DNA of 64,000 nucleotides from SAR202 cluster bacterium AD-804-J14_MRT_500m (GTDB lineage Bacteria; Chloroflexota; Dehalococcoidia; UBA3495; GCA-2712585). Below the pieces are notes generated by a model that ran no database searches, was not told the DNA's origin, and saw nothing but the letters and a program-made list of their open reading frames with translations. Of the stretch, positions 8,837-17,733 are shown one piece after another. The translations under genes and the position numbers were made by a program. The stretch's first letter is position 1. Each line of letters opens with the position of its first letter. Where the stretch lies: contig VEXF01000003.1 of NCBI GenBank assembly GCA_009391275.1, positions 1 to 64,000 on the forward strand. Reading direction: 5' to 3'.

Positions 8837-9012
8837 TTTTTGATTCGAATGATTCTTAGAATAACGCGTTAGATATGGTGGCCAAGTGGTGACAATGAAT
8901 CGAGAGTTGTCTGCAATATAACTGGCTTGACCAGTGTTTTCTCCAGAGTATTGGGAATTGCAGATGTTCGAATAAACGTTCAACCAAATACTACTAAGTG
9001 ATTAACGGCGTC

Positions 9013-9849
9013 TCAGGTCCCTATTTTGGGAGAGGACCCACAAAAGGAATTTAATAATTCAATGGCTGATAGGACCGATAGGTAACTCGTCCTCGGATTC
9101 TTAGGATGTGGTTGGTTCTCAAAGGTAAGTCGAAATGTGCCGAATTCGCCCTTTGCCACTATCTCGTGGGTATTGCTTGATGCCTGAGGATCGGCTATTA
9201 CTTTCACTTTTGTTTCCATTGCACCTAGACCTGCTAGGCTTAAAGACGCGGCAACATTCACGTTTGCCGGAAATAATTTCACAGCTTCCATGGCGGATCC
9301 TTGGTAGATTATCACCTTCGAATTAATTTCTGTGTCCTCCCAGTCTTTGAAGCCGAGTGAGCCAGATAATCCAGATGGTGGTTTGGTAGTTGTTAAAGTA
9401 ACTTCTTCTAGTTGATGCGCGACCGAACGGATTGCGTCTAATCCTCCAATTGCACCAGATGGGATCAGTAATTCCTTGCCGTAGAGACCTGCAATGTGCG
9501 TCAAGTTTTGGAAGAAAGTCCCATCAAGGAGTGCTCCGGTACTCATTACCACAAGGTGCTTATTAGATGACAGAATTTTCTCTCCAAAATCTCGAACTGC
9601 TATTGGCGAGGCACACTCAATTATCAAGTCCAGTTTATTGTTGGATAGAAAATGGTCTATGTCCGAGAAATAACGTACACCCTTATGCAACCTGCTTTCC
9701 AATGATTTGCCCCGCGTTTCGTCCTGATCAAATAATGCTACCAACGCAGCATTGCTTATATCGCCCGCATTAATAACCCGGGCTATATCTCCACCAATCG
9801 ATCCACAACCGATAATCCCGATTCCTATTTTTTTTAGTTCATTTTTCAT
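9013..9849 (-). CDS. nadX: L-aspartate dehydrogenase-like protein
   Basis: The 278-residue NAD(P)-dependent enzyme has the Rossmann motif GIIGCGSIGGDIA at about residues 11-23 and the family-specific sequences LLIPSGAIGGLDAI, TTTKPPSGL, FPANVNVAASLSLAG and ENQPHPKNPRTSYL. Aspartate dehydrogenase oxidises L-aspartate to iminoaspartate for NAD synthesis, or reductively aminates oxaloacetate. No quinolinate synthase gene is near, so a catabolic or novel amine role is equally possible. It lies about 100 bases downstream of the amidase, with which it may be co-transcribed. Confidence 0.82.
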   Translation of the reverse strand: MKNELKKIGIGIIGCGSIGGDIARVINAGDISNAALVALFDQDETRGKSLESRLHKGVRYFSDIDHFLSNNKLDLIIECASPIAVRDFGEKILSSNKHLVVMSTGALLDGTFFQNLTHIAGLYGKELLIPSGAIGGLDAIRSVAHQLEEVTLTTTKPPSGLSGSLGFKDWEDTEINSKVIIYQGSAMEAVKLFPANVNVAASLSLAGLGAMETKVKVIADPQASSNTHEIVAKGEFGTFRLTFENQPHPKNPRTSYLSVLSAIELLNSFCGSSPKIGT

Positions 9850-9947
9850 AGCGGCATCCTGACGGTATTAGTGGTTTGGTATCGCTATCCAGCATTCGGC
9901 TATTCCAGACTTGAGAAATAATGGGGTTGATAAACGAGAAATCGGAT

Positions 9948-11354
9948 TTACGCGTCTGGAGGTCTTTTCTTGTGCCATTCCGTAGATTGTTCGTATGAAT
10001 AGCCCAATCGGAGCACTGTCGCTTCATCAAAAGGTTTTCCGCCAATTTGAAGACCTATAGGCAATCCAGCGTTGTCAAACCCACATCGTACTGACAAAGC
10101 AGGGGCACCTGTTAGGTTCCATATTCGTCTTAGGAGATAATCTTCTTTCGTGGTATCGTTTTTGCTTCCGACAGGTTGATCATCTTTTATAAGCTGTGCT
10201 GTGGTTCCTGTGGTTGGCATCAGCAGAATAGAATATTTTTTAAGGGTTTCTAAGGTTTTATCTCTTATTAGAGCCCGGAGTTGTTGGGCTTTATAGTACG
10301 CTTGTGCGGGCATTATGCTCCCTGTTTGTAGGGCTATTCGGTTATCGTGTCCGTAATCTATGGTTCGAGTTTTTATCCAATCCCTGTGATTCGCCGCTGT
10401 CTCTGTGGCCATTAATACAGCGGATATTGTTCCTGCATGATCTGCTAACGGGATCGATACTTCTTCTACATTGGCACCTAAACCTTTGATCACATCACAC
10501 GCTTGATACACGGCAGTACGCACTTCTGGGTCAACCCCTTCTCTATCTATTCCGTCTGTTACCAAGGCTACTCGCATGTTTTTGATGCTATCCCGGATCG
10601 TGGACTGGTAATCTGGTACGGGGTGCTTCCAGCTATAAGGATCGTTGGGGTCATGTCCTGCAATGGCCCCAAGTGTTATTGCTGCGTCTTCTACGCATCG
10701 TGAAATAGGACCTACTGTGTCCATAGACCATAGTCCTTTTATCACTCCATAACGACTGACTCTGCCCCAACTAGGCCGAATGCCTGCTAATCCACACCAA
10801 GACGCTGGGAATCTGATGGAACCTCCTGTATCTTCTCCCAAAGACGTAGCGCACAAGTAACCCGCGGTTGCAGCTGCCGACCCGCCGCTAGATCCGCCGG
10901 TGTACATATCTATGTTCCAGGGGTTACGAGGTGTACTAAACCGATGAGAAAATCCGGTTATGGCGAATTCAGTTAGGTTGGTTTTCCCTAAGATTATGGC
11001 GCCGGCCTGTTTCAATCTGTTGATTATAGTAGCATCCTCATTTGGAATAAATTCTTGTTGTATGCGAGAACCCGCAGTAGTCCTTATCCCCTTTGTCCAA
11101 AATTGATCTTTCACAGCGACAGGTATCCCGTGGAGTGGTCCTAGATATCTGCCGTTCCTGATTTCCTCTTCTGCTATACGGGCGTCATTTAACGCTGTTG
11201 TCCGAAAAACCGTGATGAAAGAATTTAATTTGAAATCGAGTGCATTAATCCTCTCTATGTATGCTTTGGTAAGTTCGACAGGTGACACTTTCAGCTCTCT
11301 GATCAATCCGGCTAGTTCAGAAACTGACAGGAATACAAGTTCATTTGTTAACAT
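9948..11354 (-). CDS. amidase-signature family hydrolase
   Basis: The 468-residue enzyme shows the complete Ser-cisSer-Lys triad of the amidase signature family. K82 lies in AVKDQF, S155 in TGGSSGGSA and the nucleophile S179 in DTGGSIRFPA, with the usual 24-residue spacing between the serines. It hydrolyses amides; GatA of the tRNA amidotransferase has the same fold, but no gatB or gatC is adjacent, so a stand-alone catabolic amidase is more likely. The following aspartate dehydrogenase could use an amino product of the reaction (inference). Confidence 0.87.
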   Translation of the reverse strand: MLTNELVFLSVSELAGLIRELKVSPVELTKAYIERINALDFKLNSFITVFRTTALNDARIAEEEIRNGRYLGPLHGIPVAVKDQFWTKGIRTTAGSRIQQEFIPNEDATIINRLKQAGAIILGKTNLTEFAITGFSHRFSTPRNPWNIDMYTGGSSGGSAAATAGYLCATSLGEDTGGSIRFPASWCGLAGIRPSWGRVSRYGVIKGLWSMDTVGPISRCVEDAAITLGAIAGHDPNDPYSWKHPVPDYQSTIRDSIKNMRVALVTDGIDREGVDPEVRTAVYQACDVIKGLGANVEEVSIPLADHAGTISAVLMATETAANHRDWIKTRTIDYGHDNRIALQTGSIMPAQAYYKAQQLRALIRDKTLETLKKYSILLMPTTGTTAQLIKDDQPVGSKNDTTKEDYLLRRIWNLTGAPALSVRCGFDNAGLPIGLQIGGKPFDEATVLRLGYSYEQSTEWHKKRPPDA

Positions 11355-11474
11355 ACTAACAAGTCATTCCGTTGATAAATCGGTAACATTTGCAGCTATG
11401 AGATATCTACATGGATTTGGCATGTTTCATTAATACAGGAAATCAGCCTTTCAGCATAGTATAAGTATTATGGA

Positions 11475-12353
11475 TCAGCCTTGGCGAATATACTTATCCA
11501 CGCTTTTATCACCCACCAGCGCTAAGTAAATGTCTCCGTTAGAGTCCACCCATAGGCCGTGGGCTGACCGCGAGTCCCATCTGGTGATAACTACGCCTGA
11601 GCTATTCAAAACACTGATACGTGGATTGGATCCATTTATCGCCAATTCACTGACGTAAAATATACCTTTACCATCAATCGAAATGTCGGTCGGCCGATGT
11701 ATATCAGTCCACATACAAAGGTAATTCCCATCTTCATCGAAGACCTGTATTCTGCTGTTCTCTCTGTCGCACACGTAAATTTTGCTGGCGTTATCGACAA
11801 GGAGGCTATGTGGGAGGTGGAAGTGGCCCGGTTCGATTTTGCCAGGCTGGCCCCAAGAACTTATCAGTTGGCCTTCTTGTGAAAACCTGTGGACCCTGGC
11901 ATTCCGATAACCATCTGAAACATACAAATCACCTGAAGGAGATGGGACCATTTCTGTTGGGAAGTTGAATGGTCCTGCGGCGCGGGGAACCAGATCCCCG
12001 GGCTTTTCGCATCCGGTATCGGAGTGTACCCCTCGCTGTCCCAAGACTAATAAAGGTTTGCCATCCAGAGTATATTTTAATGCCACGGAATCATCACGGT
12101 CGGTTAGATAGACGATATCATTACTTATATATATTCCGTGGGCTTCTGTTATGGCTTTGTCCCCCCAACTTCCCAGATATTCCCCTGTTTCATCTAAAAC
12201 CAACACGGGAGGATTTGTGCGTTGGAATATGTAGACATGGTTTTGAGAATCGGTAGCAATCGCGCTTACAGCGCCGTATTTTATGCTGTTTGGCAAGTTC
12301 CCCCAATCTCGACTCAGTTTAAATATGTGGGCTCCAGTACCTACGGTTACCAT
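11475..12353 (-). CDS. PAL-like beta-propeller (peptidyl-hydroxyglycine lyase fold)
   Basis: The 292-residue protein is an NHL-type beta-propeller without a signal peptide. Its motifs follow those of peptidylglycine alpha-hydroxylating systems' lyase domain (PAL) in order: R45 (FQR), H72 (AHG), Y149 (SDGYRNARV), H182 (PHSLL), R197 (DRENSRIQVF) and H255 (AHG). In mammalian PAL the three histidines bind zinc, and the tyrosine and arginines are catalytic for releasing glyoxylate from hydroxyglycine amides. No hydroxylase (PHM) partner is visible, so the substrate is open. It is paralogous to the protein at 38883-39797 with the same MVTVGTG start. Confidence 0.75.
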   Translation of the reverse strand: MVTVGTGAHIFKLSRDWGNLPNSIKYGAVSAIATDSQNHVYIFQRTNPPVLVLDETGEYLGSWGDKAITEAHGIYISNDIVYLTDRDDSVALKYTLDGKPLLVLGQRGVHSDTGCEKPGDLVPRAAGPFNFPTEMVPSPSGDLYVSDGYRNARVHRFSQEGQLISSWGQPGKIEPGHFHLPHSLLVDNASKIYVCDRENSRIQVFDEDGNYLCMWTDIHRPTDISIDGKGIFYVSELAINGSNPRISVLNSSGVVITRWDSRSAHGLWVDSNGDIYLALVGDKSVDKYIRQG

Positions 12354-12549
12354 ATCATCACTTCTCCTGAGCTTTTTTGAAGAAATATTGCTCAGATAAT
12401 GATTTTAGGGATGAATTTCCGCTATGTAAAATCGAGGCTTCAGAGCTTTTTCAACTAACGGGAGAAGGTGTCCTTGACATCCCGTGGTGCTAGGGAAATA
12501 ATTCGCCGTGCTGCGCCAATTAAAGAACATAACTAAAAGGTATGTGGAG

Positions 12550-13662
12550 ATGCCATCTTATAAAATGATCTCATCCGACTCCCATGTCGTAGAGCCGCCG
12601 GATCTTTGGACGAGTCGTGTTGACCCGAACATTCTCGAACGCGCACCATGTGTAGTACATGATGATGACGCCGATTATTGGTATGTCGATGGGATCAAAT
12701 CCATGTCGTTTCATGCAGGGTCCCAAGCTGGGGATCGTTTTGACGATCCACAAGCTCTCAAACTCACTGATCGTTGGGAGAATGTACGTCCAGGTGGTTA
12801 TATTCCTGACGAGTTCATTAAAGATAGCGAGATTGATGGCGTTGAGGCTTCGATACTATATCCATCCGAAGGATTGGTCTTGTTCGATATCCCGGATGGA
12901 CGTCTACTAGATGTTTTGTTTTCTATTTATAATGATTGGTCGTCCGAGTTTTGTTCAGCATATCCTTCACATCTCAAGGGAATTGCTATGATCAATCTGG
13001 ACGATGTCAAAGTAGGCGTCGAAGAACTCCGTAGGGCTAACCAAATGGGAATGGTTGGGGCAATGATTTCGGTATTCCCTGATCGATCCAAGGGGTATGA
13101 AAATCCAATTTATGATCCGTTTTGGGCAGCTGCGCAGGATCTCGATATGCCTTTAAGTCTTCATGTAGCTACAAACAGGGCAATTCCAGACGCTCCTTTT
13201 GGGTTTCTGGACCAAAGTCCTGCAGAGTTTGCATGTCTGGACTACTATGTCAGGGTTTCGCTTGGGAACATGGTCTTCGGTGGTGTTTTTGAGCGGTTTC
13301 CAGGCCTAAAGGTTTTGAGCGTCGAACATGAACTGGCATGGGCTCCATGTTTTATAGAGAGAATGGACCTTGTATATAGCCAGCGCCCGCGTGGCCAACA
13401 GCTGCCGCGATTTAAAAATGATATGATGCCCAGTGATTTTTTTCGCCGAAACATTTTCCTTAGCTTTCAAGAAGATATGTTCGGGATGATGTTTCGAGAT
13501 GTGATAGGAATCGACAACCTCATGTGGGGTTCGGACTACCCGCATCCTGAATCTACGTTTCCGAAGTCTCAGCAGATTGTTGACGCCGTTTTTGAGGGTG
13601 TTCCCGATGACCAGCGCCGGAAAATCCTTCGTGATAATGCTGCCCGCATCTATCATATATAG
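12550..13662 (+). CDS. amidohydrolase-2 family protein
   Basis: The protein of about 370 residues belongs to the ACMSD-like amidohydrolase-2 family of zinc-dependent hydrolases and decarboxylases. The N-terminal SDSHVVEPPDLW gives the DxH motif, SLHVATN the third-strand histidine and WGSDYPHPES the C-terminal aspartate. I prefer ATG 12550 to the upstream in-frame GTG 12508, because an AAAAGG sequence lies about 9 bases before it and homology-like sequence begins there. It is convergent with the LLM gene at 13748. A paralog is at 60981-62114. Likely decarboxylates or hydrolyses an aromatic or ring-cleavage product. Confidence 0.82.
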   Translation: MPSYKMISSDSHVVEPPDLWTSRVDPNILERAPCVVHDDDADYWYVDGIKSMSFHAGSQAGDRFDDPQALKLTDRWENVRPGGYIPDEFIKDSEIDGVEASILYPSEGLVLFDIPDGRLLDVLFSIYNDWSSEFCSAYPSHLKGIAMINLDDVKVGVEELRRANQMGMVGAMISVFPDRSKGYENPIYDPFWAAAQDLDMPLSLHVATNRAIPDAPFGFLDQSPAEFACLDYYVRVSLGNMVFGGVFERFPGLKVLSVEHELAWAPCFIERMDLVYSQRPRGQQLPRFKNDMMPSDFFRRNIFLSFQEDMFGMMFRDVIGIDNLMWGSDYPHPESTFPKSQQIVDAVFEGVPDDQRRKILRDNAARIYHI

Positions 13663-13701
13663 GGCAACACGCAGGTGATCAGTGGAAATTAAGGTCAAAT
13701 T

Positions 13702-13743
13702 GTGGCTCAGAACCTAACGGAACATGATCGGTCTCTGAACCAC
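13702..13743. terminator. hairpin between convergent genes
   Basis: GTGGCTCAGA at 13702-13711 can pair with TCTGAACCAC at 13734-13743 (nine of ten pairs), with a 22-base loop. It sits in the 85-base gap between the stops of two convergent genes, where a bidirectional terminator would be expected. No T-run follows on either strand, so the call is weak. Confidence 0.3.
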
Positions 13744-13747
13744 TTAT

Positions 13748-14941
13748 CTATTTGTCGGCAGTAGGTGTGGCTTTACGCCGATTTGTGATCTTCGGCATAA
13801 TTTCATGGCCAAACCAATCCATTTGGTATTTCCATTCTTTAAACGGGGTTCCTACGGTTGCGTGCCCCATCATAACTTGGTCTAATCCGGGGAATTTATG
13901 TTCTAGTTCTAAAAGCTTTTCCATGACTAGGTCTGGTGGTCCGCAGATCCATGAGCCTTCTCTGATATTGTCTTCAACGGTTGGGAGGCCAGCGAAACCA
14001 GCCTTCTTGGGATCACCTAGCGCTACTTTCTGCTCATCTGACAAGCCCCTGACAAATCCGAAGGGACCAAACATCTTCTGGTGTTCTTCAAGGTATTTCT
14101 TCGCTTCCTTGATTGCCTGGGCTTCTGTATCCGCAAGGTGGACTGATATCCCTATACATAAATTTCCGCCGAGTTCTGTTTCTGTGCCGTGCCTCGCTAA
14201 AGTGTCTTGCCAAGTTTTCACGACTTCCATGGCCGCCCCTCCTGAAGCCGCACCCCCGCCGATAACACCGTGGATCTGGTGCTTCGCCATAAAATCGAGT
14301 GCTCTTTGGCTTCCGCTAACGATTGGCTGCCAACACTCTACCGGTAGATTCAACGGTCTCGGGACTAACGAAATTTCCTCTAATAGATACCCTCGATAAG
14401 GGACCGCAGGCGGTATATCGTAGTGTTTGCCATGATGGGAAAAAGACTCTTGGTTGAATGCTTTGAACATAATCTCGACCTGCTCTTCAAATAATTCGCG
14501 GTTCGCATCCTGATCCAACACTGGAGCCCCAAAACTCTCAACTTCTCTTGAGTGATATCCCCTTCCGAGTCCAAAGATTACCCGGCCTCCGGTCAGGATA
14601 TCTGCGGTGGCGTAGTCTTCTGCTAGCCTAAGAGGATGCCACATCGGTCCAACGTTAAATCCACAACCGAACTTGATGTTCTTAGTGTAATGGGCGAGAT
14701 CTACGCTTAACTGTAATATATTAGGGATACACTCGTATCCCTCGGACTGAAAATGATGTTCTGCCATCCATAAGCAATGGAATCCTAAGTTGTCCAACAA
14801 TTGAGACATTTCTCGAGCTTTATAGAGGGCGGTAACTAGATATTCATTTGAATACCGCCGTTCGTTTACGGGGGTTCCTTCAAAACCAAGGTCTTCCATA
14901 TCTACAGACCCTGCATAAAGGCTGCTGAATTTAGTGATCAT
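13748..14941 (-). CDS. LLM-class flavin monooxygenase
   Basis: The 397-residue TIM-barrel flavoprotein resembles bacterial luciferase alpha-like monooxygenases. Evidence is LGFHCLWMAEHHFQSEGY at about residues 52-69 (the AEHH motif of FMN-dependent members), the GGRVIFGLGRGYHSREVESFG phosphate-binding region around residues 117-137, and the C-terminal GPPDLVMEKLLELE. The length and AEHH motif favour reduced FMN with oxygen, that is monooxygenation. AGGAGTG precedes its ATG. It lies 35 bases after a small membrane protein gene on the same strand, probably co-transcribed. Confidence 0.88.
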   Translation of the reverse strand: MITKFSSLYAGSVDMEDLGFEGTPVNERRYSNEYLVTALYKAREMSQLLDNLGFHCLWMAEHHFQSEGYECIPNILQLSVDLAHYTKNIKFGCGFNVGPMWHPLRLAEDYATADILTGGRVIFGLGRGYHSREVESFGAPVLDQDANRELFEEQVEIMFKAFNQESFSHHGKHYDIPPAVPYRGYLLEEISLVPRPLNLPVECWQPIVSGSQRALDFMAKHQIHGVIGGGAASGGAAMEVVKTWQDTLARHGTETELGGNLCIGISVHLADTEAQAIKEAKKYLEEHQKMFGPFGFVRGLSDEQKVALGDPKKAGFAGLPTVEDNIREGSWICGPPDLVMEKLLELEHKFPGLDQVMMGHATVGTPFKEWKYQMDWFGHEIMPKITNRRKATPTADK

Positions 14942-14976
14942 GGTGTCACTCCTGCTAGTAACTCAATAAAGCCATT

Positions 14977-15222
14977 CTAGGGTTGCCTGTCGAGAGTGGT
15001 CAACCCAGGATGGAGGTGCCTTCTGTGAAGAAAACGTTGTAAAGCGATGATGCTCCAAATTCCTTCAATAGAGGCAATCGGCCAAACCCCTTCTAGTCCA
15101 CTGTACACTGCAGTAGCTGCGGATCCTATCGCAAAGGTCAATATGAACCATGCAGATAAGTGTTCGAATCTATATGAGATCAACATGATGGCCACTGCGA
15201 TTGATCCAAATATGGTGATCAA
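14977..15222 (-). CDS. small membrane protein
   Basis: The 81-residue protein has two or three hydrophobic helices: residues 1-17, 23-42 and a weaker one at 46-63. It then has a basic tail with RRHLH. It somewhat resembles the small CBU_0592-type membrane proteins, but I am not certain. The start is TTG at 15222, supported by an excellent AGGAGG (15231-15236), 8 bases upstream. It precedes the LLM gene at 13748 by 35 bases, so both are probably expressed together. Function unknown. Confidence 0.65.
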   Translation of the reverse strand: MITIFGSIAVAIMLISYRFEHLSAWFILTFAIGSAATAVYSGLEGVWPIASIEGIWSIIALQRFLHRRHLHPGLTTLDRQP

Positions 15223-15378
15223 TTCTTGTTTCCTCCTTCTCCATCTGAAATGAAAACAATCATATTACCTTGGTGCAATAACCGGCACAGTTCAGATCCC
15301 GTGCGCATGTGTTTTTAACGACGTTTTATCTCAAATTTAGCGATTTTTGCTCCACCATGCAGTTGAACGTCCGGAAAT

Positions 15379-15406
15379 TGCTACCTGTCAACAGGTGAAT
15401 CATAAT
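15379..15406 (+). promoter_or_regulatory. promoter with a palindromic operator-like spacer
   Basis: TTGCTA (15379-15384) and CATAAT (15401-15406) lie 16 bases apart, about 40 bases upstream of the SDR start. The perfect palindrome ACCTGT-CA-ACAGGT at 15383-15396 occupies the spacer and touches the -35 box, which is a typical place for a repressor operator. Protein binding is inferred only. Confidence 0.35.
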
Positions 15407-15445
15407 CATAAATGTATGTTAATCATCTAACTTTCGGAGGATGAC

Positions 15446-16222
15446 ATGGACTTGGGACTGAACGGTAAAATAGCGATGATAACTGGTGGAAGCAAGGGGT
15501 TAGGGAAACAGATAACTTATGCATTGGCCAAAGAAGGTTGTCATGTATCAATCTGCGCCCGTGGGAAACAACGACTTGATACCACGGAATCAGAATTAAA
15601 GACTCTCGGAGTTAAAGTCTTGACATCTGTTGCCGATGTTACAGTAGAGAGGGATGCCGAGTGTTTTTACAATCGGACGGTTTCAAAACTGGGAACACCT
15701 AACATCCTGATAAATAATGTTGGAGGGAGGAGGGGATCAACTAAAATAGAAGAGACCACGATGGAAACGTTCATGGATGGTCTTAACGTTAATCTCATAA
15801 GTGCTGTTAGGCTTATCAACCTCGTTTTGCCAGATATGCGAAAAAATCGTTGGGGGAGGATAATCAACATCGCGTCGGTTTATGGGCGAGAATATGGTGG
15901 TTCGTCCGATTATATGACGGGGAAAGCCGGACTAATCGCCTTCTCAAAGCACGTTGCTTTGCAACTTGTACCTGAAAATGTATTGGTCAACTGCATAGCT
16001 CCAGGATCAATAGATTTTGCTGGAAGCGTATGGGAGCGATTCCGGGAGAACAATACTGCTCAGGTGGTTAACGATTTCATTTCTCAGAACCTTCCATCAG
16101 GTAGATTTGGATGGCCTGAGCCGATTGGTAATACTGTCGCATTTTTAGCTTCGGATCGTGCAGATTTGATTAGTGGGGCATGTATTAATGTGGACGGGGG
16201 TCAGTCCAGATCCCTATTCTAG
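15446..16222 (+). CDS. short-chain dehydrogenase/reductase
   Basis: A complete classical SDR of 258 residues. TGGSKGLG (13-20) binds the dinucleotide; NNVGG is a slight variant of NNAG; catalytic serine lies in NIASVYG, and the Tyr/Lys pair in DYMTGKAG. The C-terminal SGACINVDGG is typical of 3-oxoacyl-reductase-like SDRs. ATG is preceded by GGAGGA about 6 bases upstream. It is a single-gene unit with its own candidate promoter. Substrate not predictable. Confidence 0.88.
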   Translation: MDLGLNGKIAMITGGSKGLGKQITYALAKEGCHVSICARGKQRLDTTESELKTLGVKVLTSVADVTVERDAECFYNRTVSKLGTPNILINNVGGRRGSTKIEETTMETFMDGLNVNLISAVRLINLVLPDMRKNRWGRIINIASVYGREYGGSSDYMTGKAGLIAFSKHVALQLVPENVLVNCIAPGSIDFAGSVWERFRENNTAQVVNDFISQNLPSGRFGWPEPIGNTVAFLASDRADLISGACINVDGGQSRSLF

Positions 16223-16348
16223 GACTTGACGTCAGGTCTGGGCTTTATATTAACAACGACGTTATAGATAGATAGGCACTATTCAAGATGAAAGTCGACA
16301 TAAATTTGCAGCGATTGGTTACACGCCATAAGGAGAACTTTTAAGGAT

Positions 16349-17461
16349 CTAGTGCGTATTTTCTCCTGTGAGATCTGATATTTTCGGCAAGACCTGTTCT
16401 GTTAGTAAACGCATGGACTTACGCCAGCCGCTTGGATCGTCAGAGTGATCAAGGACCATCATTAGAAGGACTCCAAATCCCCCGGCAACTTCATAGAGAC
16501 GTCTGATCTTACGTGCCACCGTTTCTGGTGATCCTACTAACCATATGTTTTCCGCCATGTAATCTATAGTTACATCTTCTGTGGCCATGCTCTCGTCGTG
16601 TTTCATAGAAGCTGTGAACGGATATGAACCAAAGGCAAACAGTGGGTACAAATAATCTTCCCATGCTCTATAAAGCATCCCTTCTCGAGCTCCACGCATG
16701 GCTTCCTCATCGGTGTCCGCGATCCAGACATCTCGCACGATCCGCCACTCACTTCGTTCAGGTTTTTTTCTTCCACCTCGAGCTGCGCCTTCTAGTACTG
16801 CTTCCCAGTGACTTGCGAGGTAAGCAGGTCCTAGCCCTAGGCTCATGGGGATATACCCTTTTTCGCCCGCTAACTTTAGGGTTTCCGATCCGGGGCTAGC
16901 TGACGCGACCCCGATCGGCGGGTGAGGTTGTTGATACGGGGTTCTGAAATGTTTTAGAGATGCGAATTCCATCACTGCTGGGTCGGGGATTTTGACATTC
17001 CAATATTTTCCTTGATACTCAGAGAGTGGCTCACCTTTCCATGTATGAAGAATGATTTCAAGTGCTTCGCGAGTTCGGTCTCTATGTTCACCGGCGTTCA
17101 TATCCACACCGAACATTTCATGATCCGTGGGTAGACCGCCTGCAGCTATCCCAAATTGAAATCGCCCCTGGGCTAAATGATCTAAGTAAGCGACTCTATG
17201 GGCCAGTTCAACTGGGTGATGGAAAGGCAGTAAGTGACCTCCGGTGCCCAATTTGATATTTTTTGTTCGAAGGAGCGCTTGTGCTATTAAAATGTCAGGT
17301 GCTGGAACCGGTTCCCATATTGCAGTGAAATGTTCTCCAATCCACGCTTCGATAAACCCTAGTTCATCAGCGAGGCTAAGAACATCTAGATCATATTGCT
17401 GTGCGTCATAAGGGTTACGTTCCGGTGGATGCGATGGCATCAAAAACATTCCCGCCTTCAT
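16349..17461 (-). CDS. LLM-class flavin monooxygenase, limonene-monooxygenase-like
   Basis: The 370-residue protein has GEHFTAIWEPVPAPD (residues 42-56), LGTGGHLLPFHHPVELAHRVA, FGIAAGGLPTDHEMFG, HPPIGVASASPGSETLKLAGEKG (the flavin phosphate loop region) and VGSPETVARKIRRLYE. This is the pattern of FMN-dependent, alkane or terpene monooxygenase-like LLM proteins. AAGGAG lies about 9 bases upstream of ATG. The gene follows, on the same strand, the internally duplicated protein and the VOC protein; a hairpin lies between, so co-transcription is uncertain. Confidence 0.88.
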   Translation of the reverse strand: MKAGMFLMPSHPPERNPYDAQQYDLDVLSLADELGFIEAWIGEHFTAIWEPVPAPDILIAQALLRTKNIKLGTGGHLLPFHHPVELAHRVAYLDHLAQGRFQFGIAAGGLPTDHEMFGVDMNAGEHRDRTREALEIILHTWKGEPLSEYQGKYWNVKIPDPAVMEFASLKHFRTPYQQPHPPIGVASASPGSETLKLAGEKGYIPMSLGLGPAYLASHWEAVLEGAARGGRKKPERSEWRIVRDVWIADTDEEAMRGAREGMLYRAWEDYLYPLFAFGSYPFTASMKHDESMATEDVTIDYMAENIWLVGSPETVARKIRRLYEVAGGFGVLLMMVLDHSDDPSGWRKSMRLLTEQVLPKISDLTGENTH

Positions 17462-17666
17462 CGCCTTTCACTCCTTTTAAGGTAACCAAAACCTCCGGGT
17501 GATTTTGTGCCGTGTAATTGTGTTTCGCGATTAACCTATCTCAATTGAACTTAGACCAACTTCGGCTTTTTGTTTCCACGAGATTTGGGCGTTAGAGTGA
17601 TCGTTATGTGACCATATTGTTGCTTTTAATCCAGCATATATCCCGCTGCTTCCCAATGCGAGATCG

Positions 17667-17712
17667 ACCTGGATCAATCATGACTATTTCGATTGACGTG
17701 ATTGATCCAGGT
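17667..17712. repeat. 14-bp perfect inverted repeat
   Basis: ACCTGGATCAATCA at 17667-17680 is perfectly complementary to 17699-17712, with an 18-base spacer. It lies just after the stop (17734) of the duplicated-domain gene in its direction of transcription and some 200 bases before the LLM start. There is no T-run, so it could be a terminator-like or mRNA-stabilising hairpin, or a regulator site. Confidence 0.6.
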
Positions 17713-17733
17713 AAGATGCCGAAAAACCGAGTT

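Noticed and set aside
13752..14399. 215-codon plus-strand frame opposite the LLM gene
   Set aside because: It lies fully antisense inside a well-supported LLM gene, is low-complexity in character and has no ribosome site; a shadow frame.
16223..16238. palindrome around TGACGTCA after an SDR gene
   Set aside because: It has no loop, one mismatch and no promoter context; most likely chance.
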